DNA of 64,000 nucleotides from SZAS-103 sp038216155. GTDB taxonomy: Bacteria; Pseudomonadota; Gammaproteobacteria; Xanthomonadales; Xanthomonadaceae. The notes beneath the pieces were generated by a model that was not told where the DNA came from, searched no databases, and was given only the letters and a program-made list of their open reading frames with translations. Both the position numbers and the translations under genes were made by a program. The stretch lies in assembly GCA_038216155.1 (NCBI GenBank), contig JBBQQH010000006.1, positions 5,829-69,828 on the forward strand, in the 5' to 3' direction. This document shows positions 8,242 to 15,752 of the stretch, piece by piece; positions within the stretch are counted from its first letter, which is position 1, and each line of letters starts with the position of its first letter.

Positions 8242-8577
8242 CTACCGCACCACCAACGCTCCCTGCGCTGTGTCCTGGTGGAAGTCGCCGAAGAATGCGT
8301 AACGCCCCGGCTTGAGCGGACCGACGTATACCGAAATCGTGGCGTTGCCGGTGACGACCTTCTCGCGGTTGAGCTGGTGGCTCTCGAACTCCTCGGGAGT
8401 GGCATCCTGGTTGACCACCAACAACTTGACCTTGGTGTTGGCCGGGATCGTGATCTCGCTCGGAGTGAAACGGTGCTCGCGGATCGTCAATGTGTATTCG
8501 GCCACGGCCGCCTGCGCCGGAGCGCAGATGGCGCCGAGGAAAAATGCGACCAACGCGGATGCGGCGATACGAGTCAT
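8242..8577 (-). CDS. Periplasmic cupredoxin-domain protein partner of FTR1 permease
   Basis: Start chosen at 8577, which has GGAG six bases upstream and opens directly with a signal peptide (cleavage near residue 23, AQA-AVAEY). The mature 88 residues are a single cupredoxin-like beta-sandwich: IREHRFTPSEITIP, then NQDATPEEFESHQLNRE, then KPGRYAFFGDFH. The mature part contains no cysteine or methionine, so a classical type-1 copper site cannot form. Candidate metal ligands are E62, E63, E65, H67, D98 and H100. Similar small domains accompany EfeO and FTR1 permeases, where they deliver or oxidise iron (family knowledge). It lies 31 bases after the FTR1 gene. Confidence 0.85.
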   Translation of the reverse strand: MTRIAASALVAFFLGAICAPAQAAVAEYTLTIREHRFTPSEITIPANTKVKLLVVNQDATPEEFESHQLNREKVVTGNATISVYVGPLKPGRYAFFGDFHQDTAQGALVVR

Positions 8578-8608
8578 GCAAGCTCCAGACGAGACGTTGT
8601 GAGTTTGA

Positions 8609-9448
8609 TCAGGTAGCAAGTGGCGTGCGCGCAGCCCGCGACCGCGCCGGCCGACGTCCCAACGCCTGCATGCAGATCAGCAGCAGCGTCAGCGTCGTGC
8701 CGTAGAACACCAGTTGAATGCCGGTCGGACGCGCGCTGTAGCCCACCAGCACGTGCAGCGCGCGCCCGGCGATCGACTCCTCGGACAGCAGCCAAGAGGA
8801 ATCCCACAACGGTTGCGTCCAGCCATGCAAAACGTCGGCCTGGGTCAGAAAGCCAGCTGCGGAGGCGGCCATCCCGGCTGCGAGCAACACCATCAGACCG
8901 TTGGTCGCGGTGAAGAAGTGCCGTAGCGGAATCTTCAGTAAACCGAAATAGACGGTGACACCGAGCGCAATTCCCGCGCCCAGGCCGATCGCCGCGCCCA
9001 GCGCCAAGGCAGGCATCGACGAGCCGCTGGCGAGCAAACCGTATCCGAACAGGACGACCTCCGAACCTTCACGCAACACCGCAATCGCGACCACGGCCAT
9101 CAATGCGGTCAGCGGCCGCGCGCCAGATGACACCGCGTGGCCGACCGTCTGCATTTGCGCCGACAATTCGCGCGCATGCCGGGCCATCCACAGCACGTGC
9201 CAGCCGATCATTGCGACCGCGGCCAGCAGGACGCCAGCGTTGAACCATTCCTGCCCGGAGCCTTCCAGCGCATCGGCGATGCGCGCGGCGCCGAGGGCGA
9301 CCAGGATCGCGCCGGCGAGCCCCAGCACAACGCCGCCGCCCAGCCAGCGTCCCCGCCCGGCGACGCCACGGGTCGCCGCAGCGACGATTCCGACGATCAG
9401 GGCGGCCTCCAGCACCTCTCGAAAGACCAGCAGCAGGGTTCCCAACAT
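8609..9448 (-). CDS. FTR1-family high-affinity iron permease
   Basis: Inner-membrane permease of 279 residues with about seven helices. It carries both REXXE iron-binding motifs: REVLE at residues 10-14 in the first helix and REGSE at 126-130. These motifs define the FTR1/EfeU/FtrC family that moves ferric iron after periplasmic oxidation. The ATG at 9448 is preceded by AGGAG. It is the first gene of a minus-strand operon with the cupredoxin and the predicted barrel protein, and a Fur box 23 bases upstream of its start indicates iron repression. No EfeB peroxidase, multicopper oxidase or P19 protein is encoded nearby, so the oxidation partner is not evident. Confidence 0.9.
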   Translation of the reverse strand: MLGTLLLVFREVLEAALIVGIVAAATRGVAGRGRWLGGGVVLGLAGAILVALGAARIADALEGSGQEWFNAGVLLAAVAMIGWHVLWMARHARELSAQMQTVGHAVSSGARPLTALMAVVAIAVLREGSEVVLFGYGLLASGSSMPALALGAAIGLGAGIALGVTVYFGLLKIPLRHFFTATNGLMVLLAAGMAASAAGFLTQADVLHGWTQPLWDSSWLLSEESIAGRALHVLVGYSARPTGIQLVFYGTTLTLLLICMQALGRRPARSRAARTPLAT

Positions 9449-9470
9449 TGTTGCGCTCCTGTGGATTGGC

Positions 9471-9493
9471 TAAATGATAATGGTTATCGTTTA
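9471..9493 (-). promoter_or_regulatory. Fur box upstream of the FTR1 operon
   Basis: TAAATGATAA-TGG-TTATCGTTTA is an inverted repeat with 9 of 10 matching positions and agrees closely with the Fur consensus GATAATGATAATCATTATC. It lies in the 125-base region between FTR1 (start 9448, minus) and liuC (start 9574, plus). Confidence 0.85.
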
Positions 9494-9573
9494 GATTGCA
9501 AGCCTCTTGGCGAAACCGGCATACGCGGCAAGAAGTTAGTATTCAGATATCGAACGCGCTCGCCAGGCCACTC

Positions 9574-10377
9574 ATGTCCAGTCCCACCTCCGCTTTGCAC
9601 CAGCAGCGCGATGGCGCCATCACACGCCTCACGCTCGACCGCCCGAGCGTTCACAACGCGTTCGACGCCGCCCTGATCGCCGAATTGACGGAGGCGCTTG
9701 AAGCCGTCGATCGCGATGAATCCGTGCGTGTTGTGGTGCTGACCGGCAGCGGCAGCACGTTTTCCGCCGGCGCCGATCTGAATTGGATGCGCGCGATGGC
9801 CGGCGCGGACGAAAGCACTAATCGCGAAGATTCACTGCGCCTCGCCGCGCTGATGCGCACGCTCAATTTTCTATCGAAACCGACGATTGCGAGGGTTAAC
9901 GGTTCGGCGTACGGCGGCGGCGTCGGCCTGCTCGCCTGCTGCGACGTGGCAATTGGTGGCGAAAGCGCAAAGTTTTCACTGAGCGAAGTGAAGCTCGGCC
10001 TGGTTCCGGCAGTGATCTCCCCGTATGTGATTGCAGCGATCGGCATGCGTCAGGCGCGGAAGCTGTTTGTGTCCGGCGAGGTGTTTTCTGCAGCGCAGGC
10101 GGCGCGAATTGGCCTGTTGCACGAAGCGGTCGCAGACGATGCGCTTGATGCCGCAGTCGACAAATCAATCCACTGGTTGTGCAAGGGTGGCCCCGTTGCG
10201 CAGCGCGAAGCCAAGCTGCTTGCGCTGCGCTGCGCCGGTATGACGCTTGAATCCGCCCAGCGTATTGATGCCGAGAATGCACAATTGATTGCCGGCTTGC
10301 GAGTGTCGCGCGAAGGTCAGGAGGGACTTGGCGCATTCCTCGACAAGCGCGCGCCGGCATGGGTCACTGGCGATTGA
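9574..10377 (+). CDS. liuC: Enoyl-CoA hydratase family protein, likely methylglutaconyl-CoA hydratase
   Basis: Crotonase-fold protein of 267 residues. Visible: VVLTGSGSTFSAGADLNWM and RVNGSAYGGGVGLLACCD (oxyanion hole), and the glutamate in FSLSEVKLGLVP (catalytic acid/base). AUH/LiuC enzymes hydrate 3-methylglutaconyl-CoA to HMG-CoA. The assignment here rests on location between the carboxylase subunits, as crotonases are hard to separate by sequence. The ATG at 9574 matches the family start; upstream in-frame codons to 9496 have no homology-like sequence. The Fur box lies 80 bases upstream, so iron could also affect this gene. Confidence 0.85.
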   Translation: MSSPTSALHQQRDGAITRLTLDRPSVHNAFDAALIAELTEALEAVDRDESVRVVVLTGSGSTFSAGADLNWMRAMAGADESTNREDSLRLAALMRTLNFLSKPTIARVNGSAYGGGVGLLACCDVAIGGESAKFSLSEVKLGLVPAVISPYVIAAIGMRQARKLFVSGEVFSAAQAARIGLLHEAVADDALDAAVDKSIHWLCKGGPVAQREAKLLALRCAGMTLESAQRIDAENAQLIAGLRVSREGQEGLGAFLDKRAPAWVTGD

Positions 10378-10523
10378 AGTGTCAGCCCGACCTAAATCAT
10401 CGCTCGGTTGTACCGGCCATCTGATCAACCCGAACGGTCACAATATGAAAGCCGTGTTCCACTTGTCGGCGTGACTACCTTCGGACTCTTCCCTACGACC
10501 CATGCTGAGAACTTCGAATCAAG

Positions 10524-10541
10524 CCTCCATTGAATGGGAGG
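10524..10541 (+). promoter_or_regulatory. Short hairpin that would sequester a GGGAGG ribosome-binding site
   Basis: CCTCCAT (10524-10530) can pair with ATGGGAGG (10534-10541), with one bulged G, hiding the strong Shine-Dalgarno sequence of the 13-codon leader ORF that follows. The pairing was found by eye only. Confidence 0.35.
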
Positions 10542-10546
10542 AATCC

Positions 10547-10588
10547 ATGGCATCAACCTTCCATCCAAATTCTGAAGCAAAAGGCTGA
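10547..10588 (+). CDS. Possible 13-aa leader peptide upstream of liuD
   Basis: A micro-ORF (MASTFHPNSEAKG) starts 5 bases after GGGAGG, the best ribosome-binding site in this interval, and its TGA ends 2 bases before the liuD ATG. Ribosomes finishing the leader could reinitiate at liuD, whose own AAGG site is only moderate. The peptide has no run of leucine or other amino acid that would mark classical attenuation. It could be a chance ORF. Confidence 0.35.
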   Translation: MASTFHPNSEAKG

Positions 10589-10590
10589 GC

Positions 10591-12615
10591 ATGTTCGACT
10601 GTGTCCTCATCGCCAACCGCGGCGAAATTGCATGCCGGGTGATCCGCACCTGCCGCCGGCTCGGCATCCGCACGATTGCGGTGTTTTCGGAAGCAGACGC
10701 CGACGCGCAGCACACGCGCATGGCCGATATGGCGTTTCCAATCGGCGGACCGCGCCCGCAGGATTCCTACTTGCGTGGCGACGCGATCATCGCGGTGGCG
10801 AAACAGGCCGGCGCGCAGGCGATCCATCCGGGCTACGGCTTCCTGTCCGAGAACGCGGATTTTGCCGAAGCCGTCGAACAGGCGGGCATGATTTTCATCG
10901 GCCCGCGTGCGGCGTCGATGCGCAAGATGGGCAGCAAGGCTGGCGCTAAGGATTTGATGGCGGCCAACGGCGTGCCGGTGGTCCCCGGCTACACCGGCAC
11001 GGAACAGAATAGCGACACGCTGCAACGAGAAGCCGATTGCGTCGGCTATCCGCTGATGATCAAGGCCGCGCACGGCGGCGGCGGCAAGGGCATGCGGATC
11101 GTGCGTGCGAGCAGCGAATTCCAAGCCGCACTCGAATCGTGCCAGCGCGAAGCAAAAAACGCATTTGGCCGCGATCGCGTGCTGCTGGAACGCTATATCG
11201 AAACGCCGCGCCATATCGAATTTCAGATCTTCGGGGACAGTCACGGCGCCATCATTCATCTGGGCGAACGCGAATGCTCAGCGCAGCGTCGCTATCAGAA
11301 AGTAATCGAAGAATCGCCCTCGCCTTTCCTGACGCCCGAGATGCGCGTACGCATGGGTGAGGCGGCGGTGGCGGCTGGCCGCGCCATCGATTACATCAAT
11401 GCCGGAACAGTCGAGTTCATCGTTGGCGCCGATGGCAGTTTCAATTTCATGGAGATCAACACGCGGCTGCAAGTCGAACATCCGGTGACGGAACTGGTGA
11501 CTGGTGTGGATCTAGTCGAATGGCAGTTACGCGTTGCCGCCGGCGAACCGTTGCCACTCGCACAAAATTCAATCGCCAGCAATGGACACGCCATCGAAGT
11601 GCGCTTGTATGCCGAAGATCCTGCCCAGGACTTCCTCCCGGGTAGTGGTCGGCTGGATCGATTGCGACTGCCTGAGCCGTCGCCGCATATCCGAATTGAC
11701 AGCGGCGTGGTCCAGGGCGACACAGTCAGTATTTTCTACGATCCGATGATCGCCAAACTGATCGTCTGGGATATTGACCGCCCTGCTGCATTGCTGCGGA
11801 TGCGCGATGCGCTCGCTCAGTGCGAAATTCGCGGCCCGAAATCGAACATTGATTTTCTCGAGCGCCTGATTCGCCATCCCATCGTGGTTGAGGGCCGCAT
11901 CGACACCGGTTATCTGAATCAACACCTGGATGAGGTACTCACGCATCCGGCTGCCGGCGTGCAACAACTTGCCGCTGCGGCAATCGCGGCGCTGCTGCAC
12001 GATGCCGGGGCGGAACACGCAGCTGCGCTAACCGGTGTCGACCCGCATTCGCCGTGGCCACTCGCCGATGGCTGGCGGGTCGGCCACGATGGCATGCGCA
12101 CGCTGGTGTTTACGCACGCTGGCGAGCGTATCGAGATGCTTGTCGGCGGCGCGGATGGCGATTATCGCGTGCATGTCCGCGAGCAGGAGATCGCGGTTGC
12201 CGGGCCACGGCTCACCACGGAGGGCCAGTTTTCCGCACGCATCGATGGCGACATGCGCCGCTGGACTGTCGACGTCGATGACTCACGCATCACCTTGCAC
12301 GATGTTGACGGACGACTCGAACTGACACGCGTCCCGGCATTTCACTTCGTTGCCGATGCCGCAGTTGGCGGTGGCAATCGCGTCACCGCGCCGATGCCAG
12401 GTCGAATTGTGGTGGTGAAAGTCGCGGCGGGCGATACCGTCACTCTCGGCCAGGAACTGCTGGTGATGGAAGCGATGAAAATGGAGCTGTCGCTAAAATC
12501 GCCACGTGACGGCGTGATCGCCAGCGTGCAAGCCAGCGAAGGCGATTTCGTCGAAGGCGATACAGTCCTGGCGACGCTGGAAATTGCAACAAACGAAACC
12601 AAGGAGACGACATGA
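10591..12615 (+). CDS. liuD: Methylcrotonoyl-CoA carboxylase, biotin carboxylase/carrier (alpha) subunit
   Basis: ATP- and bicarbonate-dependent carboxylation of its own biotin, the first half-reaction of 3-methylcrotonyl-CoA carboxylation. The 674-residue protein has an intact biotin carboxylase domain (about 1-445: LIANRGEIACRV, KAAHGGGGKGMR, EMNTRLQVEH-type motif as MEINTRLQVEHPVTE). A linker/BT domain follows, then a C-terminal biotinyl domain with EAMKME and K630 as the biotinylated lysine. The ATG at 10591 begins with the standard family start. The TGA overlaps the next ATG (ATGA), placing the lipoprotein gene and liuE in the same operon. Confidence 0.95.
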   Translation: MFDCVLIANRGEIACRVIRTCRRLGIRTIAVFSEADADAQHTRMADMAFPIGGPRPQDSYLRGDAIIAVAKQAGAQAIHPGYGFLSENADFAEAVEQAGMIFIGPRAASMRKMGSKAGAKDLMAANGVPVVPGYTGTEQNSDTLQREADCVGYPLMIKAAHGGGGKGMRIVRASSEFQAALESCQREAKNAFGRDRVLLERYIETPRHIEFQIFGDSHGAIIHLGERECSAQRRYQKVIEESPSPFLTPEMRVRMGEAAVAAGRAIDYINAGTVEFIVGADGSFNFMEINTRLQVEHPVTELVTGVDLVEWQLRVAAGEPLPLAQNSIASNGHAIEVRLYAEDPAQDFLPGSGRLDRLRLPEPSPHIRIDSGVVQGDTVSIFYDPMIAKLIVWDIDRPAALLRMRDALAQCEIRGPKSNIDFLERLIRHPIVVEGRIDTGYLNQHLDEVLTHPAAGVQQLAAAAIAALLHDAGAEHAAALTGVDPHSPWPLADGWRVGHDGMRTLVFTHAGERIEMLVGGADGDYRVHVREQEIAVAGPRLTTEGQFSARIDGDMRRWTVDVDDSRITLHDVDGRLELTRVPAFHFVADAAVGGGNRVTAPMPGRIVVVKVAAGDTVTLGQELLVMEAMKMELSLKSPRDGVIASVQASEGDFVEGDTVLATLEIATNETKETT

Positions 12616-13193
12616 AGATCGTCCGCATCATGGCACTCGTCGTAGCTGCAGTGCTTGCCGGTTGCCACGCGACCACGTTTGAGCATCCGCCGGTGGCTGA
12701 AACTGGTTGCGATCCGCGCCTGGTCGGCGATTGGCTGTCGGTGCCAGACCCCGGCAGTGGCGACACGCTCGGCGAAGCCGAAGTGCAGGTCGACGCAACC
12801 TGTACCCTCGTTGCAGTCGACCACGAGCCCAACAAGACGGTTCGGTCGGATCCCGTGATGGCGCATCTGGGACGCGACGATGCACACACATGGCTTTGGG
12901 TCGACGCAGCATGGGGGTTCAAGGCTGCACAATCGCAGCAGCAACCGCCTACTGGCGATGTCACCGTGTTCCTTTACAGGCTTGACGGCGACAAACTGGA
13001 ACTCGCGTTGCCCGATGATCGTGCCGTTGCCCATCGCATCATCGATGGCGACCTTCAGGGCGATGTGAGCAAGGCCGGCGGCATGCTGCTGAATCGAGTG
13101 ACAGGTAAACCCACTGCATCGCAATGGCGCGCCATGATTTTGTTCAACGACCAGTCGGGGCGATTCGAGCGACGCAAGGCTGCACCGAAATGA
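12612..13193 (+). CDS. Uncharacterised lipoprotein embedded in the liu operon
   Basis: 193 residues with a clear lipoprotein signal (VLAGC, C18). The mature part has no motif I recognise; it contains CDPRLVGDWLSVPD near the start, reminiscent of small lipocalin-like or META-type lipoproteins that begin with a GxW strand, but this is weak. It overlaps the liuD stop and the liuE start by four bases at each end (ATGA), so it is tightly co-translated with two leucine-degradation enzymes. AGGAG seven bases upstream supports the ATG. A metabolic role is not evident; it may sense or store something at the envelope, or simply have been inserted in the operon. Confidence 0.8.
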   Translation: MKIVRIMALVVAAVLAGCHATTFEHPPVAETGCDPRLVGDWLSVPDPGSGDTLGEAEVQVDATCTLVAVDHEPNKTVRSDPVMAHLGRDDAHTWLWVDAAWGFKAAQSQQQPPTGDVTVFLYRLDGDKLELALPDDRAVAHRIIDGDLQGDVSKAGGMLLNRVTGKPTASQWRAMILFNDQSGRFERRKAAPK

Positions 13194-14101
13194 ATTTCCC
13201 GGCGCACATCCGCATCGTAGAAGTCGGCGCCCGCGACGGCTTGCAAAACGAGAAGACGATCATCCCCGCGGCCGCCAAGATCGAATTGATCAATCGCTTG
13301 TCGGACACCGGCTTGCGCACGATCGAAGCAACCAGCTTCGTGAGTCCGAAGTGGATTCCGCAACTAGCCGATGCGGCCGAAGTGTTTGCCGGCATCGCGA
13401 AAAAGCCTGGCGTAAGTTATCCGGCGCTGGTGCCGAATGAACAAGGCTACGAACGTGCGCGTGCTGCTGGCGCGACTGAGATCGCCGTTTTCACCGCCGC
13501 ATCGGAAGCGTTCAACCGCAAGAACATCAATGCGTCGATCGACGAATCCATTGCCCGTTTTGCGCCAGTTATCGCTAGAGCGAAAGCCGATGGCCTGAAA
13601 GTGCGCGGCTATGTTTCCACTGTGCTCGGCTGCCCCTACCAGGGCGATGTTCCAGTCGCGGACGTGGTTCGCGTCGCGAAGACACTGCACGACTTGGGCT
13701 GCTACGAAATCTCGCTAGGAGACACCATCGGCATCGGCACGCCCGTCAAGGCGCGCGAGATGTTGCTGGCGGTCGCCACAGAAGTCCCGATGCACGCGCT
13801 TGCAGTACATTTCCACGATACCCGCGGCCAGGCGCTGGCCAACATCCTGGCCTGTATCGAGGTAGGCGTCGCTGTGATCGATTCATCGGTATCTGGCACC
13901 GGTGGGTGTCCGTATGCGCGCGGGGCGAGCGGAAATGTTGCTACTGAAGATGTCGTGTACATGCTCGATGGCATGGGCATCGAAACCGGAATCGACCTGA
14001 AAAAACTGATCGATACCGGCAACTGGTTATCGACTTTGCTCGGCCATGCCACAGCGAGCAAGGTTGCGCGCGCGGGTATCGCGTCGGTGGCGGCCGAGTG
14101 A
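13190..14101 (+). CDS. liuE: Hydroxymethylglutaryl-CoA lyase
   Basis: Cleaves HMG-CoA to acetoacetate and acetyl-CoA, the final step of leucine degradation. It has 303 residues. The TIM-barrel signature VEVGARDGLQNEK at the N-terminus binds substrate and metal, DTIGIGTP and HFHDTRGQALAN carry further metal ligands, and GTGGCPYARGASGN holds the catalytic loop cysteine C240. I chose the ATG at 13190, overlapping the previous stop by ATGA, over the upstream ORF start at 13124 because family members begin at this point. Its own stop overlaps the GTG of the next gene. Confidence 0.95.
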   Translation: MNFPAHIRIVEVGARDGLQNEKTIIPAAAKIELINRLSDTGLRTIEATSFVSPKWIPQLADAAEVFAGIAKKPGVSYPALVPNEQGYERARAAGATEIAVFTAASEAFNRKNINASIDESIARFAPVIARAKADGLKVRGYVSTVLGCPYQGDVPVADVVRVAKTLHDLGCYEISLGDTIGIGTPVKAREMLLAVATEVPMHALAVHFHDTRGQALANILACIEVGVAVIDSSVSGTGGCPYARGASGNVATEDVVYMLDGMGIETGIDLKKLIDTGNWLSTLLGHATASKVARAGIASVAAE

Positions 14102-14586
14102 AGCCGGACTTCCAGATTCGGCCGATCGCGCCGACCGACGACGCCGCGATCGCCGCGATCATCCGCGCGGTGATGCCCGAGTTCGGTGCTGTCGGTGATG
14201 GCTTTGCGATCAACGACCCGGAAGTCGACTGGATGCATCGCGCTTATTCCGCACCGCGCGCGGCGTATTTCGTAATCGAACGCGATGACCGTGTCGTTGG
14301 CGGCGGCGGCATTGCGCCGCTGGAAGGTGGCGAGGAAGACGTCTGCGAATTGCGCAAGATGTATTTCCTGCCCGAAGCGCGCGGCAGCGGTGCGGGCGCG
14401 GCGATGATGGAGCATTGCCTCGATGCTGCGCGTGTGCATGGTTTCCACCGTTGCTACCTCGAAACTCTCGGTGGTATGGACGCCGCGATGCGCCTGTACG
14501 AACGCAGCGGCTTCACCCGCCTCGCCTCGACAATGGGCTCGACCGGGCATGGCGGATGCAACGCTTATTACCTCCGCGCGTTGTAG
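14098..14586 (+). CDS. GNAT-family N-acetyltransferase
   Basis: 162 residues with the GNAT fold: beta strands with YFVIERDDRVVGGGGIAPL, then CELRKMYFLPEARGSGAGAAMMEHCLDAA, where RGSGAG is the acetyl-CoA pyrophosphate-binding loop, and a C-terminal LYERSGFTRL. The substrate cannot be predicted. It starts with GTG overlapping the liuE stop (GTGA), so it is the last gene of the liuD operon. It may acetylate a small amine or amino acid, but a link to leucine degradation is only positional. Confidence 0.87.
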   Translation: MKPDFQIRPIAPTDDAAIAAIIRAVMPEFGAVGDGFAINDPEVDWMHRAYSAPRAAYFVIERDDRVVGGGGIAPLEGGEEDVCELRKMYFLPEARGSGAGAAMMEHCLDAARVHGFHRCYLETLGGMDAAMRLYERSGFTRLASTMGSTGHGGCNAYYLRAL

Positions 14587-14601
14587 GAGCCTGCCTTGAT
14601 C

Positions 14602-14834
14602 CATTCGTGGTGAGCCATCAAACTACAAACACTCCATGTGCCCTTCGGTTCCGTTCGTGGTGAGCCCGCCGAATCATTAATGCCTCGGCATTTTTTGGCT
14701 CCGTTCGTGGTGAGCCCGTCGAACCATCAATGCTCAACGCGCGAGGATTCAGCAAATCGTGCGCACAGCGCACGCTACCTCGGTCAAGAGTGACACTGGC
14801 TTCATCCGGTCGTGTGAGCCTGTCGAACCATGAA
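14602..14834 (+). repeat. Four copies of a TCGTGGTGAGCCYGTCGAACCAT-type interspersed repeat
   Basis: Copies at about 14602-14620 (partial), 14651-14680, 14701-14730 and 14805-14834, all in the same orientation, fill the 377-base gap between the acetyltransferase and the SDR gene. The unit belongs to a repeat type widespread in gammaproteobacterial intergenic DNA (general knowledge). I see no gene or clear promoter in this stretch until the TAAAAT at 14930. Confidence 0.8.
14757..14778 (+). repeat. GC-rich 22-base repeat, copy 1 (GCGCACAGCGCACGCTAC)
   Basis: Near-identical 22-base units occur at 14757-14778, 14855-14876 and, more diverged, 51089-51110. The core GCGCAC-N-GCACGCTA is partly palindromic. 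Confidence 0.65.
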
Positions 14835-14854
14835 TGCCTCGGCAACCCATCGAT

Positions 14855-14876
14855 CCGCGCGCACAGTGCACGCTAG
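14855..14876 (+). repeat. GC-rich 22-base repeat, copy 2
   Basis: Same unit as at 14757-14778, differing at a few positions (GCGCACAGTGCACGCTAG core). Confidence 0.65.
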
Positions 14877-14963
14877 AGCTATCGACAGACCAAGAATCAA
14901 GAACTCGTGCGCGCGGCTCCCGCACCCGGTAAAATCGCTAGTTCCTTCGCTGGCGGAATTCCC

Positions 14964-15734
14964 ATGCAACCCAACTCCATTCGCGCTGTCGTTACCGGTG
15001 GCGTTTCCGGGCTCGGTTTCGCGGTCGCGCAGCATGTTGTCGCAGCAGGCGGCAAGGTCGCACTGTTCGACATCAATGATGAAAAGGGCGCCTCGGCAGT
15101 TGCCGAACTCGGCGCGGACCACGCTCATTACTTCCGCACCGATGTCAGCGACGAGGCCAATGTCGTGGCCAATCTTGCGAAGGCGAAGGACGCCATCGGC
15201 GGACTGAACGTCGCGGTCAACTGCGCAGGCATCCTTGGCCCCGGCCGCGTACTGGGTCGAGATGGCGCAATGCCGCTGAAGACATTCAGCACCACCGTGA
15301 TGGTCAATCTGGTCGGCAGCTTTAACGTCGCCAAGGGCGCAGCCGCGCTGATGCAGCACAACGATATGGGCGAGGATGGCGAACGCGGGGTGATCATCAA
15401 TACCGCCAGCATCGCCGCCTTCGAAGGACAGATCGGACAGGCCGCTTACTCGGCATCTAAAGGCGGCGTGGTCGGCATGACCCTGCCAATGGCGCGCGAG
15501 CTTGCCCGCTTCGGCATCCGCGTGATGACGATCGCGCCTGGCATCTTCTGGACGCCGATGGTTGATGGCATGTCGGCGGAAGTTCAGCAATCGCTGAGCG
15601 CGTCGATCCCGTTTCCCTCGCGGCTTGGACAACCTGCCGAATACGCCGAACTGGTGGGCTTCATCCTGCGCAACCGCTATCTAAACGGCGAAACCATCCG
15701 TCTGGATGGCGCGGTGCGGCTGGCACCCAAGTAG
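14964..15734 (+). CDS. SDR-family 3-hydroxyacyl-CoA dehydrogenase (HSD10-like)
   Basis: 256-residue classical short-chain dehydrogenase: TGGVSGLGFAVA cofactor loop near the N-terminus, NCAGILGPG, serine in NTASIAAFEG, and the catalytic YSASK. The sequence, including the GPGRVLGRDG insertion and APGIFWTPM, resembles type-2 3-hydroxyacyl-CoA dehydrogenase/HSD17B10, which oxidises 2-methyl-3-hydroxybutyryl-CoA in isoleucine degradation (family knowledge). The ATG at 14964 follows a GGCGGA site; the longer ORF from 14907 has no family-like N-terminus. A TAAAAT box at 14930-14935 is a possible -10 element. It fits the branched-chain catabolic context although transcribed separately from the liuD operon. 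Confidence 0.9.
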   Translation: MQPNSIRAVVTGGVSGLGFAVAQHVVAAGGKVALFDINDEKGASAVAELGADHAHYFRTDVSDEANVVANLAKAKDAIGGLNVAVNCAGILGPGRVLGRDGAMPLKTFSTTVMVNLVGSFNVAKGAAALMQHNDMGEDGERGVIINTASIAAFEGQIGQAAYSASKGGVVGMTLPMARELARFGIRVMTIAPGIFWTPMVDGMSAEVQQSLSASIPFPSRLGQPAEYAELVGFILRNRYLNGETIRLDGAVRLAPK

Positions 15735-15752
15735 GCACGGACGAACAACACA

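Noticed and set aside
14602..14876. Possible CRISPR array
   Set aside because: Repeats are imperfect, spacing is irregular (about 50 and 100 bases), and no cas gene is nearby; they are interspersed REP-like elements.
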